Below, in pieces: positions 22,140-33,659 of a stretch of DNA of 64,000 nucleotides. The notes beneath the pieces are model-generated. The model had not been told where the DNA came from and searched no databases. It saw only the letters and a program-made list of their open reading frames with translations. Source of the stretch: Luidia sarsii (taxonomy: Eukaryota; Echinodermata; Asteroidea; Paxillosida; Luidiidae); the NCBI GenBank assembly GCA_949987565.1, contig OX465103.1, positions 17,431,280 through 17,495,279 of the forward strand. Direction: 5' to 3'. A program made the position numbers and the translations under genes. Each line of letters begins with the position of its first letter. Position 1 is the first letter of the stretch.

Positions 22140-24030
22140 AAGAGGCGAGTACACGTGTACATGTGTACATGTACAATGTACATGCACAGTGTAAAGCATT
22201 GGGTTTGCCAGGGGGATGTCCTGTAGACATCTGTGCAACCCCTCAGCCTTTCCATTAGTTCTGAACTTCTGACACCATCTTTTACAAAAATACATGTGTA
22301 CATCAAACATGCATCACCTTTCGACACAGCGCCAATGAGCTAATGAGCATATGGCACACACAGAAATGGACTGAGTCTAAATGGACTTTACATGTACATG
22401 TAAGTCATGTTTATCAATACAGACTGGAGGAATACAACAACAATACATTAATACAGGATCTTTCTCGTAGGCAGATTTACCTACATGTACATTGTACACT
22501 GTACATGTACACGTTGTATGTGTGTAGCTCCTCACCAAACCCTCACTTTAATTTCATCCCAATTTTATTTAGTGTATGACTATGGCATGTCCAGCAGCAT
22601 TTGAGAGAGCCTTTTTGAAGACAAGCCTTTAACATGCATTTAAATACATGTACACTGTACATTAGTACATTGTAATGTACATGTACATGTACGTACAATG
22701 TATGTACATGTACTGTACATGTGTACATGTTCATGTACATTGTATGTATTGTACACTTGTCTGTCAGGTGCAGTGTAATTGATGGCTCAGCCAATTGGAA
22801 AATTGCCTTTCTGCTACATACACATGTACACTGTACCGGTACATGTACAATGTACTGCACATAAAACCCGCTGAAGCCACTCTGGGAGAAGGGAATCACT
22901 CATTGAGAGATTGATGCTTTTTTGCAATACTGCCCTCTGTTGGCCATTTGGGAATAGGCTAAGTGGAGTTGCTGTATCTCGTGTTCATCTGTGTGCAAGG
23001 CACTTTAACATGTTTGTACATGTACATGTACATGTACCGGTACGTATACACATGTACAGTACATCAGATACATGTACAAAGTCCATACTGGACATGACTT
23101 GTTCAGTACAGTGCACACTGTGCATGTACCGGTACATGTAGTACACACATTCTACTCTCGAGCCAGGCTCGTTCATCTCCCAATACTTTGAACACGCGTT
23201 CTCTTTCTACTCTCGAGTCACGCTCGTTCTACTCTTGCGCCACAGGTACACTGTACAGTACAGTGTACATGTACATGTACATGTACATTATAAAGGTGTA
23301 CATGTATACCGTACATGTATTGTACTAGTGTTGTGCAGTGAAATCACATCAAATCACATCAATGTTCATGTGGAGACTGAAGAGCGCCCTCTCTTGGTGT
23401 ATATTGCATTTACACTGTGCTGAACATGTACATGTACATGTACCTGTACATGTACATGTATGTACAATGTACATGTGTACATGTACCGGTACATGTACAT
23501 CTAACGGTACAGTACATGTACATACAGTACATGTACATGTACGGTATATGTACATGTATGTACATGTACATGAACATGTACATACTGTACTGTACAATGT
23601 ACATGTATCTGTGCCCGCTGCCCCTGCACTGAGGACAAAAGCTATAAAGCTGCATGGCGACATTAATTTAGGCTTGGCATTACCATGATGCATGGTGTGT
23701 GTGTGGTTTAGCACTAATGGTCTGGCCTCTATTGGGGTATGATTGGGCCAATGGTTTCGGAACCGTTGGCTCACAGGGATTTGTCTACCGAGCATAGTCT
23801 GACTAGTCTACATGTACATTGTATGTGTACCCGTAGCCTTTACAGTACGGTACTTGACCATGGCAAATGCCATCCTAGGCAGTGTGCCTGCACTCTTAAG
23901 ATGCTTTTGAAAATCAAGCAAGGAACAATTTAAAAGGCACTAGCATACAGTAAGGGCCTTACATGTACACATTGTGTACTCCCTAACATGTACATGTACA
24001 TGTATACACTGTACATGTACATGTACATGT
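22140..24030. repeat. ACATGT array cluster 6
   Basis: Dense tracts at 22148-22186, 22393-22405, 22480-22515, 22645-22750, 22815-22855, 23010-23140, 23245-23330, 23425-23610 and 23965-24030. A small direct duplication TCTACTCTCGAG / GCTCGTTC lies at 23151-23235. No gene visible between tracts. Confidence 0.92.
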
Positions 24031-24039
24031 ATCATGTCC

Positions 24040-24190
24040 GTTACTCAAGCTTTGTTCCTCAAATTGGGAGCCAAAGGGCATGTTCGTTATACATGTAGCT
24101 GAATGTTCGGAAGGCCTCCATGGTTATAGTGATATTGCACGATACTACAGAAAATGGTTCGGGTATAGCAGTCATTCGTTATAGCAGTTG
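24040..24190. repeat. dispersed repeat, copy A
   Basis: Shares GTCATTCGTTATAGCAGTTG (24171-24190) and an approximate GGGAGCCAAAGGGCATGTTC segment with copy B at 42228-42360, though in different order. Class unknown. Confidence 0.5.
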
Positions 24191-24374
24191 CGGTCACAAC
24201 TCAGGCCACGTCTTCAAGTCAAGCCCTGCTACATTGTATATTGTCCCAATCCACTGAGCCCATTGATGTCCATTCTATCAAAATCTGAAACTTCCCGGCC
24301 GGCCATGACCGTCATTACTCCTCTGGTCTTCTTGGCCACAGTTTCCCGTATTCCAATACGGATGTGATTTGTTG

Positions 24375-24835
24375 GGTTTGTACATGTACTGTGCTGTACA
24401 TTTACGTATACCGGTACATGTAATTCTGCATGTACATGTACACTGTACATTGTACTTTGCACCAAGGTTTGCACCAGCACAGCAGTTTCCTCCTTCCCAG
24501 GAAATGGCCTTTTCACAAACATTCCACCGCTCTCTTAAAAAAAAAACCCCGAAAATAACAACTTGTGTCATGTCTACTTTGTTTCACTCCCAATGCAACA
24601 AATGGAAAAAATGGAATAGATAACGTATTTCCCCCGAAAAAACCAAAACACCCGAAAAGTGTACAGTGTACAATACATGTACTGTACATGTACAGTATGT
24701 ACATGTACATGTACAGTATGTACATGTACAGTATGTATATTGTACAGTATGCACAGTACATGTACATGTATCGTATTAGTACTGTACATGTACTGTACAC
24801 ATGTGTGTATTGTACATGTACATGTACATTAAATG
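24375..24835. repeat. ACATGT array cluster 7
   Basis: Tracts at 24381-24465 and 24660-24830, rich in CAG and CTG spacers (TACAGTA, TACTGTA). An A10 run at 24537-24546 and a C/A-rich stretch lie between them. Confidence 0.9.
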
Positions 24836-24849
24836 TATTTTATAGGTTA

Positions 24850-25610
24850 ATGTGCAAGTGATTGCCTCTTTTTCATAAAAAGTCCTCCAAATTTTAATCT
24901 GGCAGTGTGATTGATATTACGAAGCAGATATGATATTGAATTCCTTTTTTTCTTTTCTTAGGGGGGAAGGTACAGTAGGGTATTTGGATTTAGGAATGAA
25001 TTTAATTTACTGCACCCAATAATTAGTCATAACGATAACTCTGCCGACAATCCTTTCTGATGTGAGCCGTGCCCAAGGAGGACGATCGTTTATTGCGTCT
25101 GCCTCATAAACCCATTATCTACAAGACTACATTTAATCATTATTAACAAAACTACCAGTAGTAGTAAGCCACTGAGCAATTTCATTAGTCTGCCCGCTGC
25201 CAGTTCAGTGCACTGTTCTCCAAATCTTGAGCCCCTTCTGATACATGTACATCACTTTTTCCTGTCTCACAAAGTGATCAATTATCGTCCTCAATTTCAA
25301 GGCTTAACAGCTCTATAATAATGCTGGTATCTCACACAGAGTTTCTGACCTTGGTCTACATTTACCCACTGAAATTGTCCATCATCGTCTCTCCTTTTTT
25401 TTCAATTAAATAGCATCTCGTATATCGTACAGTGTGCGGATGACATTCAGGTTATTAGTTTTTTGCTTATTGTGGACCTGGTAATCTTGCCGATGCGAAC
25501 AGGAGGGAGTGGGGGGAACATCGTAGGGAGAGTGACCCTGTTGACTGGAGAGGATATTGCATTTTGCAAGGCTTCTCCGACTGGCCTCTGTGAGAGGAAG
25601 CCGAATCTGG
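24850..25610. other. AT-rich unique sequence, possible regulatory DNA
   Basis: Array-free. Segment 24990-25180 is rich in ATTA/TAAT homeodomain-type cores (AATTTAATT, CAATAATTAGTC, TTTAATCATTATTAAC). No open frame. Calling it a conserved element would need comparison with relatives. Confidence 0.3.
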
Positions 25611-25624
25611 GCTAACGTGATTCT

Positions 25625-26350
25625 AGAGAGAGAGAGAGAGAGAGGGGGGGGGGAGACAGGGGATGAGGGTGGGGGAGGAAACATTACTGAGTTGTGGGGC
25701 ACTTCTCCAATATTGGGAGAGACAAATGCAGCCAAGGGGAAATAGATTGGAAGTACATGTAGGGGAGGTATTCGCAACACATGAATCGGAGTGAAGTAGG
25801 GAGAGGTGGGTTTGTTTTTTTAAAGGTCATTGTGTGGCACAGTTAGTAGGACCGATAACAAGTGTTTGTCGCTGTCATCTACCCCAGGTGGAAGGCCACA
25901 GGAGGGTAGCATTTGAAGGCACAACCCAGTGGCAATAACATGGAGAGTAAGGGGTAGGGAGAGGGACAGAGAGAGATTTGAATAGAGAGATACAGGGAGA
26001 GATGGAGGGAGAGAAGCAGATTGAACGAGGGACAGTGACAGAGAAATTTATTTAGAGAGAGACAGAGAGTGAAAGATACAATGTAAAGAGATACAGAGAG
26101 GGAAAAATGGAAAAATAGATAGAGACAGAGAGTGAAAGATACAATGTAAAGAGATACATGTACAGAGAGGGTCAAATGGAAAAATAGAGAGAGACAGAGA
26201 GGGAGAGAGATACAATGTAGAGATATATACAGAGGGGGAGAGAGATACAGAGAGACAAATGGAGAAATAGGGAGAGACAGAGAAAGAGAGGTAAAGAGTG
26301 AGAGAGATACATGTACATTTACATGTACAATGTAGAAAGATACAGAGAAA
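25625..26350. repeat. GA-rich tandem block
   Basis: (GA)n at 25627-25645, then from about 26040 imperfect copies of a 60-70-bp purine-rich unit with GTGAAAGATACAATGTAAAG and GAGAGGG-AAATGGAAAAAT. The copy starting near 26116 has TACATGTA (26155-26162) where the previous copy has a plain TA (26092-26093). Confidence 0.85.
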
Positions 26351-26540
26351 CTGAAAGTGAAAGCTGAAGAAAGACTTTCACGTCAAGTTCATCTGCAGTA
26401 CAGTACCGGGTATGTACATTTACATGTACATGTATGTGTACATGTAACAGTACATGATGTACATGTGTACATGTATACATGTGCATGTACATGTACTGTA
26501 CATGTACGCTACATGTACTGTACATGTACATGCTCTCCAT
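26310..26540. repeat. ACATGT arrays
   Basis: Tracts at 26310-26332 and 26400-26535 with CGGG, CATTTA and CAG variants. They overlap the end of the GA block. Confidence 0.9.
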
Positions 26541-26620
26541 CCACGTGCATGCAATCATTCCACCAACTTCAGTCTGTGATCAGTTGCACAGACAATCACT
26601 GGAATCACTCTTGACACCAT

Positions 26621-26880
26621 ATCTTCATCTGCGGTCTGCTCCACCAACGGTGCATGACACCTTGAAATGAATCGTAAATCTGGCCGACTTCAAACCAGCC
26701 ATCAACTGCCCCACTCTTAACCCCTTCCCCCCCTCCCCTCATTGACAGCCGCATCATCTTCATCTGTTGTCTCCTCCAACCAATGGTGCTCCACTGGCCT
26801 ATGTAATGCGCTGTAAATCTGCCGGCATCGGTCTGTTATCAGCTGCCCCTGCAGTCAACCTCATCGCTGTAACACTATCT
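26621..26880. repeat. imperfect direct duplication, period about 134 bp
   Basis: ATCTTCATCTG, a CTCC-ACCAA-GGTGC motif and CGTAAATCTGGCCG / TGTAAATCTGCCGGC occur in the same order starting at 26621 and 26755, at roughly 70-75 percent similarity by eye. Confidence 0.45.
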
Positions 26881-26889
26881 CTCCATCGC

Positions 26890-28165
26890 TCCACTGCTCC
26901 ACAGATCATGCGTGACTCCAGTCCATGTTCAACTGCTGCTGGTGCATGTATCCCTAGCAGACCTACACATGTATACATGTACATGGACAGTAGCATTGAT
27001 CCTCATTGCCTTCTGTGTCACATAGAAGACCACAGGAAAGGCACAGTACATGACATGTACATGTTATGTGGGACAAGCCCCTGACCATAAAACCACTGGT
27101 CAGTCTGGTCTCAATTGCTCAAACCTCCTGAGAAAAGCCACAGGGTTTTACAAGTCAGTAAAGGGGAAGCTACAATGTACATGTACATGTACAATGTATT
27201 AACACGCGTTTGACCAATTATTGGATTTGTGCTGTTATTGGTCCTGATCCATTGTATACTCTGTCCGATCTGGGGAAAAACGGGGTATTACCATGTACGT
27301 ACATGTATGTGGGCTCTGGTTCTGCTCTTCCCAAAACCCTTGGCAAATGGCCACTCTGTGTATAAACCGGGGTCTAATGGTTTCACCATAACCCCTGTGG
27401 GGTTGCAGGGTTTCGTTCTGACTCTACATGTTTGGGACCGTACACTGAAGACTATGCAGTGCAGATGACAATGTCTGCCTAATGGGTGCCCTGTAGGTGG
27501 TGGGATGCAGTCCCCTCCCAATGGGGGCATCCAGCCAGGAGGGGAAGAAGGAGATTTGTTTTGGAAGGTTTTCCCCGCTGCCTATCACTTGGCTACCAGG
27601 AAGTGGTAGCAGGTATTAGGTGGATTTTTATCAGGAGGTTGCAGGCACTACACTGTACATGTGCAATGTACATGTACATTGTACTTGGTATGGAATCCAG
27701 ATGGCTAATCCATTGGGATCAGAGATGATGGGGTCTTGGTTCAGGGGCATTGGCAATCTTGTCTGTGAAAGGAATGAGGCCATTTTGGTGTCAGTGAGTG
27801 AGACTTTAGTTAGTGGACACCCTGCCAAGGCATGGCACTGCACACATACAGTACAATACTTGTAGTTGTACATGTATTCGTGTACATGTAACGGGTACAT
27901 GTACATGTACAGTATGTACAGTACCGGTACAGCTGTACTGTAACTCCAGGGAGGAATGAGCAAAAATGTCAAAGACAAATAATGTATAATCCCAACAAGA
28001 AATAATATGCACATGTACATGTTTACCCCGGTACATGTACCGGTACATGTAGTTGAATGGAAAAGAAATTGCGGACTTCTTTTAGCAGCAAATCTCCACT
28101 TACACCATGTACTCATACAATGTACATGTACATATACTGTACATGTACGATACTGTACATGCATG
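26890..28165. other. unique sequence with scattered ACATGT arrays
   Basis: Arrays at 26967-26983, 27175-27200, 27650-27690, 27868-27925, 28012-28050 and 28120-28160. The rest is unique, with no gene seen. Confidence 0.6.
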
Positions 28166-28170
28166 TAAAA

Positions 28171-28218
28171 TTGAATTGAGATACGATGCATCGTAAGGCT
28201 TTGTGAAATCCAGCCCTG
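28171..28218 (-). mobile_element. terminal fragment of an element with ACGATGCATCGT palindrome
   Basis: Read on the minus strand it starts CAGGGCTGGATTTCACAAAG, continues CCTTACGATGCATCGTATC, and matches 53084-53128 on the plus strand over more than 40 bases with a 2-base indel. A CAGGG...TTTCACAAAG end is typical of cut-and-paste element termini, but the other end is not found here. Confidence 0.5.
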
Positions 28219-28219
28219 C

Positions 28220-28855
28220 TCAGACTGCTATATCCCATAAATGCTCTTGTGGATTCTGAAGGGGGAGAGGTTGTACATGTACATGTAGCTCTGGGTCCAC
28301 ACACTACTGCTTGGCAGCTGTTGAACCTCTGCCTGGTTGAGGAGCCAGTGCACTGGGAGTTTTCTCCACTATGGAGGAAATGAAAGCTGGCAAAGGCAGG
28401 CAGTAGGGCCAGGGCACAGTCACCAGCTCCCAAAAGGCCCAGGACTTATATCCCCATGGCTCTCTACCAACCAATGGACCCACTTGTTTAAATGTCTATT
28501 TCTCCTCATCAGAGTTCAAAGGCATTCACCTATCAGCCCCATCTGACGATCTCTCCATCCCCCCACCCTTCTAATCCCCCCACTCCAGTTCACCCCCCCA
28601 CCCTAGGCACAAGAGACACCTCAGTGCACTCTCTTGGGCCTGCTGGAAGGTTCCCCAACAGCACAGCACTCACCCGCCAGATAACATTAAACTCACCTAA
28701 ATCCCCCATTTCCGCTTGGTGCTAACTTTTGCAGAAACCAGGGCTGTGAGTGGGTAAGTTACTAGCCACGATCAGTGGCTCGTGATTCACTCTCTTCTTA
28801 GCCATTTTCCTTTCTCTGGTTTTTCTTCCAACTGTAAAATGTGCAGTAATTTACA
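28220..28855. other. unique sequence, possible microexon
   Basis: Mostly unique DNA with C-rich stretches at 28555-28605. A 19-base segment at 28735-28753 lies between TGCTAACTTTTGCAG (a good branch point and acceptor) and a perfect GTAAGT donor. Nothing else supports a gene. Confidence 0.3.
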
Positions 28856-28859
28856 TGCT

Positions 28860-29400
28860 CATGTGTACACATGTACAGTGTACATGTACGTGTTGTATAT
28901 ATATGTAAAAAAAATTGTACAAGTACATGTCTAGTATACATGTACAGTACATACATGTACTGTACAATGACTATGTACAAATAGTGAATACGGTATAGTG
29001 GAGTTGGTTGCCTCAAAGTTCCTTGATAACTTAGCCACAGCTTGTACAGTGCTTACTTTTTCTCTAAGTCATACAGAAATATTGCAAGGTTTGCAAAACT
29101 GTCTGCGTGACGAAAAGAACCAAAATACATGTAAACAAATCATGAAGATAATTGGGGGTATGCCATTTCAATTGTAGAACTACTGTACATGTAGGAGGAC
29201 CTTGTACCGGTAGTTGTTCAGTGTACAAACTACAATGTACATACATGTACATGTACATGTACATGTACAATGTACATGTACAGTGTATGTAGTACACTAT
29301 TTATACAAAGGCAGCAATCTGCATTCCATAGGCCTACATGTATACCCCCATGTATGTACATGTACATGTACATGATACATACATGTACATGTATGTAAAA
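28860..29400. repeat. ACATGT array cluster 8
   Basis: Tracts at 28863-28900, 28918-28965, 29180-29300 and 29338-29400, with CAATG and CAGTG spacers. Confidence 0.9.
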
Positions 29401-29404
29401 TGTT

Positions 29405-30000
29405 GAAAGGTACAGAGTTTCAAGATGTCAGGCCCTCTATAAATCTACAATGAATTACAGTACAATAGGTTACAGATACTGTAGTTCAAAACCCCCAAAA
29501 TTGGAATTACACTTATACATGTACATGGAGCACGCAGATATGAAGCACGCGGATATGAAGCACACCGAATGGTGCTCTCATCAGTACCCCAAATAATGGC
29601 GTGTCCGTCTCGGAGAAAATGTGGAGGGTGTAATGCTTTGAATACGATTGAATGATAGCCGAGGTCAGGAATGCACTGGGTGTTTTTTTGTTTGGCCTGT
29701 GTTCCATTTAAGTCAATGGCTGGGTTTTTTTGCGGTGTACTGTACGTCATTGCTGGCTGGACCTCGCATCTGCGGAATCCATTTCATAGGTTCTTTGCAG
29801 ATTGCTTGGGGCACTTCAGCTGGGGGGGGGACTGTTGCCGGATGTGCCATACTGTACATATACACTGTACATGCCCTGACTGCAGAAGATGCTCAGGAAT
29901 GGTTTTGAACGGGGCATTTCTCGTCGGAGAGAGACTGACCACTGTTGGCAGTCCACTTCCAAGTCCAAGCTGGCAAAATATACCGGTACGTCTGTGATTG
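29405..30000. other. unique sequence with a 108-codon open frame
   Basis: A plus-strand ATG frame runs 29671-29997 and is Cys-rich in the middle (GDCCRMCHT...CPDC). An overlapping frame 29648-29908 is equally open. Neither is recognised. Chance frames of this length are expected in 64 kb. A fragment GTCAGGCCCTCTA at 29427 resembles the fold-back arm. Confidence 0.2.
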
Positions 30001-33000
30001 GTTTGCTTAGCGCAGGATAAGCCTAGCGCCTGGCAATGGTAAAACTGGGAAGTCCAATTTGAAGGCAAACTGATTGTCTCATCAGGCGTTGCCCAAACGT
30101 TCATTCCGCTACGACTGATTGCAACGATTCTGATAGATGTATTAGGCTATTTAGTTTTGGTTCTTTAAATTACTGTAGCAGCATTTCAGGCGTGGCTGGT
30201 AGGATATAATGTATTAGATTAATGGAAAGCAAAATATATCCCGCCCAATCAAAAAAATCCGATTAAGAGAAATTACGCCGCTAATGAAATGCTTCCAGGA
30301 CGAATTCAGAACCGTAAAATTGTTTCGTGTGCGTAACGGCCACGCCACATCCAAATCGCAGATTTAATCCGAGCGATCATCTGCAGTAATAATGGACATT
30401 GGATTGGAACGGACGCCGTAAGATGTTCCTCTCATGATGTGACTCATGTCACAGACTAGGGGAACATTTCGCCAATGATTAGATCGCGTCTGTGGAAATG
30501 GGATCAGAGCAGGAGGGAAAAGCGGTACCAGCTTGTCCCAGTCGTAACATGGAGAGGGACCGTAGACCTCGCCCTGTCACGGGAATGAAACCCCCCCCCC
30601 CCCCACGCATCTGGGGAATACGTGTACAGCGTACTGGGAGCACGAGTGAATGATGGTTTGTCTGTTTCTGTCTGACAAAACGCACCAATCTGTTTGTGTG
30701 TGCGGTGACACTGAGTCACTGTGTGGCAGGTAAGGTGAGAACCAGCGGGCCTGATTGGCACTATCCACTAATTGCTGGCCGGGAAAGAAAAACAACTTGT
30801 CCTCTTCCAGCTCGGTAAAAAAATATATACATGTATACCTCACCCCTCCCCTGTAAAGTTCCCCTCTGTGGTGATGGAATGGCCCGAATCTTGCAGCCAG
30901 CATTGTGGTCTGCCTGCTCCCATTTGTCAACATTAGGGGTGCCTCAGATCACCAGCGGAGATCAAAGCGATAAATTTCCAGACAGGTATGTTGGGGGTGG
31001 GGGTATAGATAGATAGAGAGAGAGAAAGGGAGAGGGAGTTGATGACGATGAAGAAGAAACAAGCCATCCCTCTCTCCATGGTGCAGTATGCGGATTTCAG
31101 GATGCGAGCATAGCATTGCGTTGGCATGCCATACATTTTGGGCCACTCTTTTTACCTTTGACCAGAGGCAGAGCTGAGTGCAGAGTATTTTATTGTCAGT
31201 CCATTCGCCAGTCTGCCAGCCTTGGGAGGAGAAGGGAGGTTTCAAGTTGAGGAGAGTCAAGCAGCCAGGAGTGTCTCTTGGTCTCGGGATAGGAGGCTCA
31301 GCAGCACGCCCGTGGCATCAAGGGCCTATTTTTAATCTCCCCTTAACCAGAAATTAGTGGGTGGTGGCGGGGGAAAGGACCGAGTGAGACCTGAGCGGAC
31401 CAGCGGACCGGACAGCCTTTGCACACCTGCCTGGATGTGTCAGCCAGTCCAGCCAAAGTTTGAGGACTACCAAGTCTGACCAAGCCCCAGCCTCGGATGA
31501 ACCTGGGATGAGTCCCGGGCGCCTCTTTGAGAGGTCAACCACTCCACTGACTCTAAGACTGGGCTTGACCCCTCTGGATGGACTGAGCTGGCGGTGACTG
31601 GCTGGCTGGCTGGCGTAATCATTGCTGGCGTAATCAGTGGCAGGCGCAGGATAGGAACGGCCGGCCGTTGTGGACAAGGGGCCGCCACAGCACTGGATTA
31701 GGAATTAGCGGTGGAGACTGCATGGGTATCTGCAGTGCCTCCAGCGATCTCCAACTCTCTCCTCCCCCCCCCCCTCCTGACTTCTGCGAGATTGCCCGTG
31801 GATGAGGAGAAGCCAATAAAGGAATAGAGGGGGGAAAAAAACTGTCCATAATCGATTGGATTAAGAAACGGTGTCAGGCTGCAGATTAGAATGAGGATTA
31901 GCCAAAAGCGGTGATTCTAACGGAAGCTGGAGCCGCGTAGCCTTGAAATTGCCTTCGGAACGGGTTTTGGGGCTACTGGCTTTGGTATTTCACTCTTACA
32001 AGACTGGATGTAGAAGGAGAGAGAGAGAGTGAGTGAAGAAAGCGAGAAAAAAAAAGTGAAAAGAAAGAAAGAAAGAAGAAGTTTAATTTGCAGTCAGTCG
32101 GCCAGCACGGGACTACACCGAGCATGAAAATAACATCAGCCAGGATTCTCGGTGTGAAGCTTTTGCTCGATTGATATTCCAGATGCGTCTGTCGGCTAAA
32201 GGGGACTCAGCGTGTGTGTGAGTGTGGCACTGGCAAGGCGGCACAGTCTGGGGGCCCTGATTTCCAGGCAGAGGCAGTCAGTCGGCAATAGTCCTAGTGG
32301 ACCGGGTTTCATAAGGATGGTATCAACCCTTGTCTGGATTGTGGATTCAGAGCTTGTGTACTTTGCCCAGACGCCGGTTATTTTTTCAAGTGCTATCCTG
32401 CAGGGGGGCCCCTCCTCCTCCCTCTCCCTCTCCCTCTCCCACACACACACACACACACGTACGTACACACACACTCTCTCTCTCAGTTGAGAGACCACTA
32501 CTTAATGTGAGTCACTGAGCCTGCAGAGTTTGGTCATGGAGGTACATGCCGGTTTGGAGTGAGGGAAAAAACTGTCCGACATGATGCAGTGCAGTTTTCC
32601 CCGGAGCTGTTTCCAGCCATTGGGCTAGACGCCTCGAAGAAGGGTTATTCGGCGGGGTTTTTTTTTTCTTCTTCTGCCCACTCCATGCACAGTCTGGCAT
32701 CTCAGTATACTGTCTGCGCCTGGTGAAGGAGAGGAAACTGTGTGCATTGTCAGGCTTTTTCTGAGCCAGCAGAGAGAGAGAGAGAGAGGGGGAGTGATAT
32801 TAAAGTGGCCTCCCTCACTCTCCCCCACCTCCCCCTGCCGCTCGCCGCCGAATCAGACGGCTCTGTGGCTGCTGCAGCTGAGCAGCAGACGAGAGTGAAA
32901 ACCAATCAATATAACTGGACAGGACTGTGGGGGCCGTTAATATCTCCATCAGGCATCCACTCACGGCCAACCCCTACTACGCAATCGCTCTCGTGGTTTT

Positions 33001-33608
33001 GTTTGTGGGGTTGGCCCGGAAACGTGGGAGGGAAAACCTGTGCTCCGACCTCATCACCCCCTCCAGTCTCTGAAGCCAAACCAGATGGACACGAAGAACT
33101 GCCAGAAAGGATGGACAAGATTTGATTGTGTGAAAACAACTGCAGCGACAAACAACTACCCGGTAAAGCGATTCTGAATCAAAGACCCTTTTTTTTGCCC
33201 ACTACTCTTCGAGAGTTGTGACCAGCGAGTATCTGAAGACAAAGTGTGTGTTGTGTGAGATTTTGTAACGACTCGATCATCCGTGCTCAGAGGACACCTT
33301 TGATCGCGACCAGGATTTTGCCGAGGGCGCAAGCCCGTTCGGATTTTCTCCGATTACAAACAAGTTGTAGCTTTCCGACCAATCAGCAGTGTGGCATAAT
33401 TTCCCGCAGACCCCCGAGGGAACTGAGCAGGGCTGTCTTCGCTAATTGTGAAGTTGCCGGATTTGTTTTCTTTCCCCTTTTTTTTTGGGGGGGGGAGCTC
33501 TGTCTTCGTCTTGGATCCGGCGCTGCCCTGCTAGGATCAGCCTTGGGTTGCCGGATTTTTGTTCACCTGCTGTATTGGACTGTATTGCACCTTGCCCCTC
33601 TCACTCTC
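30000..33608. other. array-free block, possible promoter or regulatory region
   Basis: About 3.6 kb with essentially no ACATGT array (a single TACATGTA at 30828). It is GC-richer, with C13 at 30592, G/A runs and short CT/AC microsatellites (31012-31030, 32041-32070, 32420-32490, 32770-32790). Segment 30110-30480 is dense in homeodomain-type cores. The DNA leading to the donor at 33655 resembles an untranslated leader. No coding frame is recognised. Confidence 0.35.
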
Positions 33609-33610
33609 AG

Positions 33611-33654
33611 CTACCTGTTATCTTCTGAGCGAAAACCTCATCTGACCAAACAAG
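33611..33654 (+). other. candidate 44-bp exon or end of a leader exon
   Basis: The acceptor tract TTGCCCCTCTCACTCTCAG is among the best in the window, and AACAAG|GTAGGA is a good donor. The only open frame reads YLLSSERKPHLTKQ with split codons at both ends. Alternatively the donor closes a longer noncoding first exon. Not recognised. Confidence 0.28.
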
Positions 33655-33659
33655 GTAGG

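Noticed and set aside
32196..32498. Arg/Glu-rich frame on the minus strand
   Set aside because: Produced by CT and AC microsatellites at 32420-32490.
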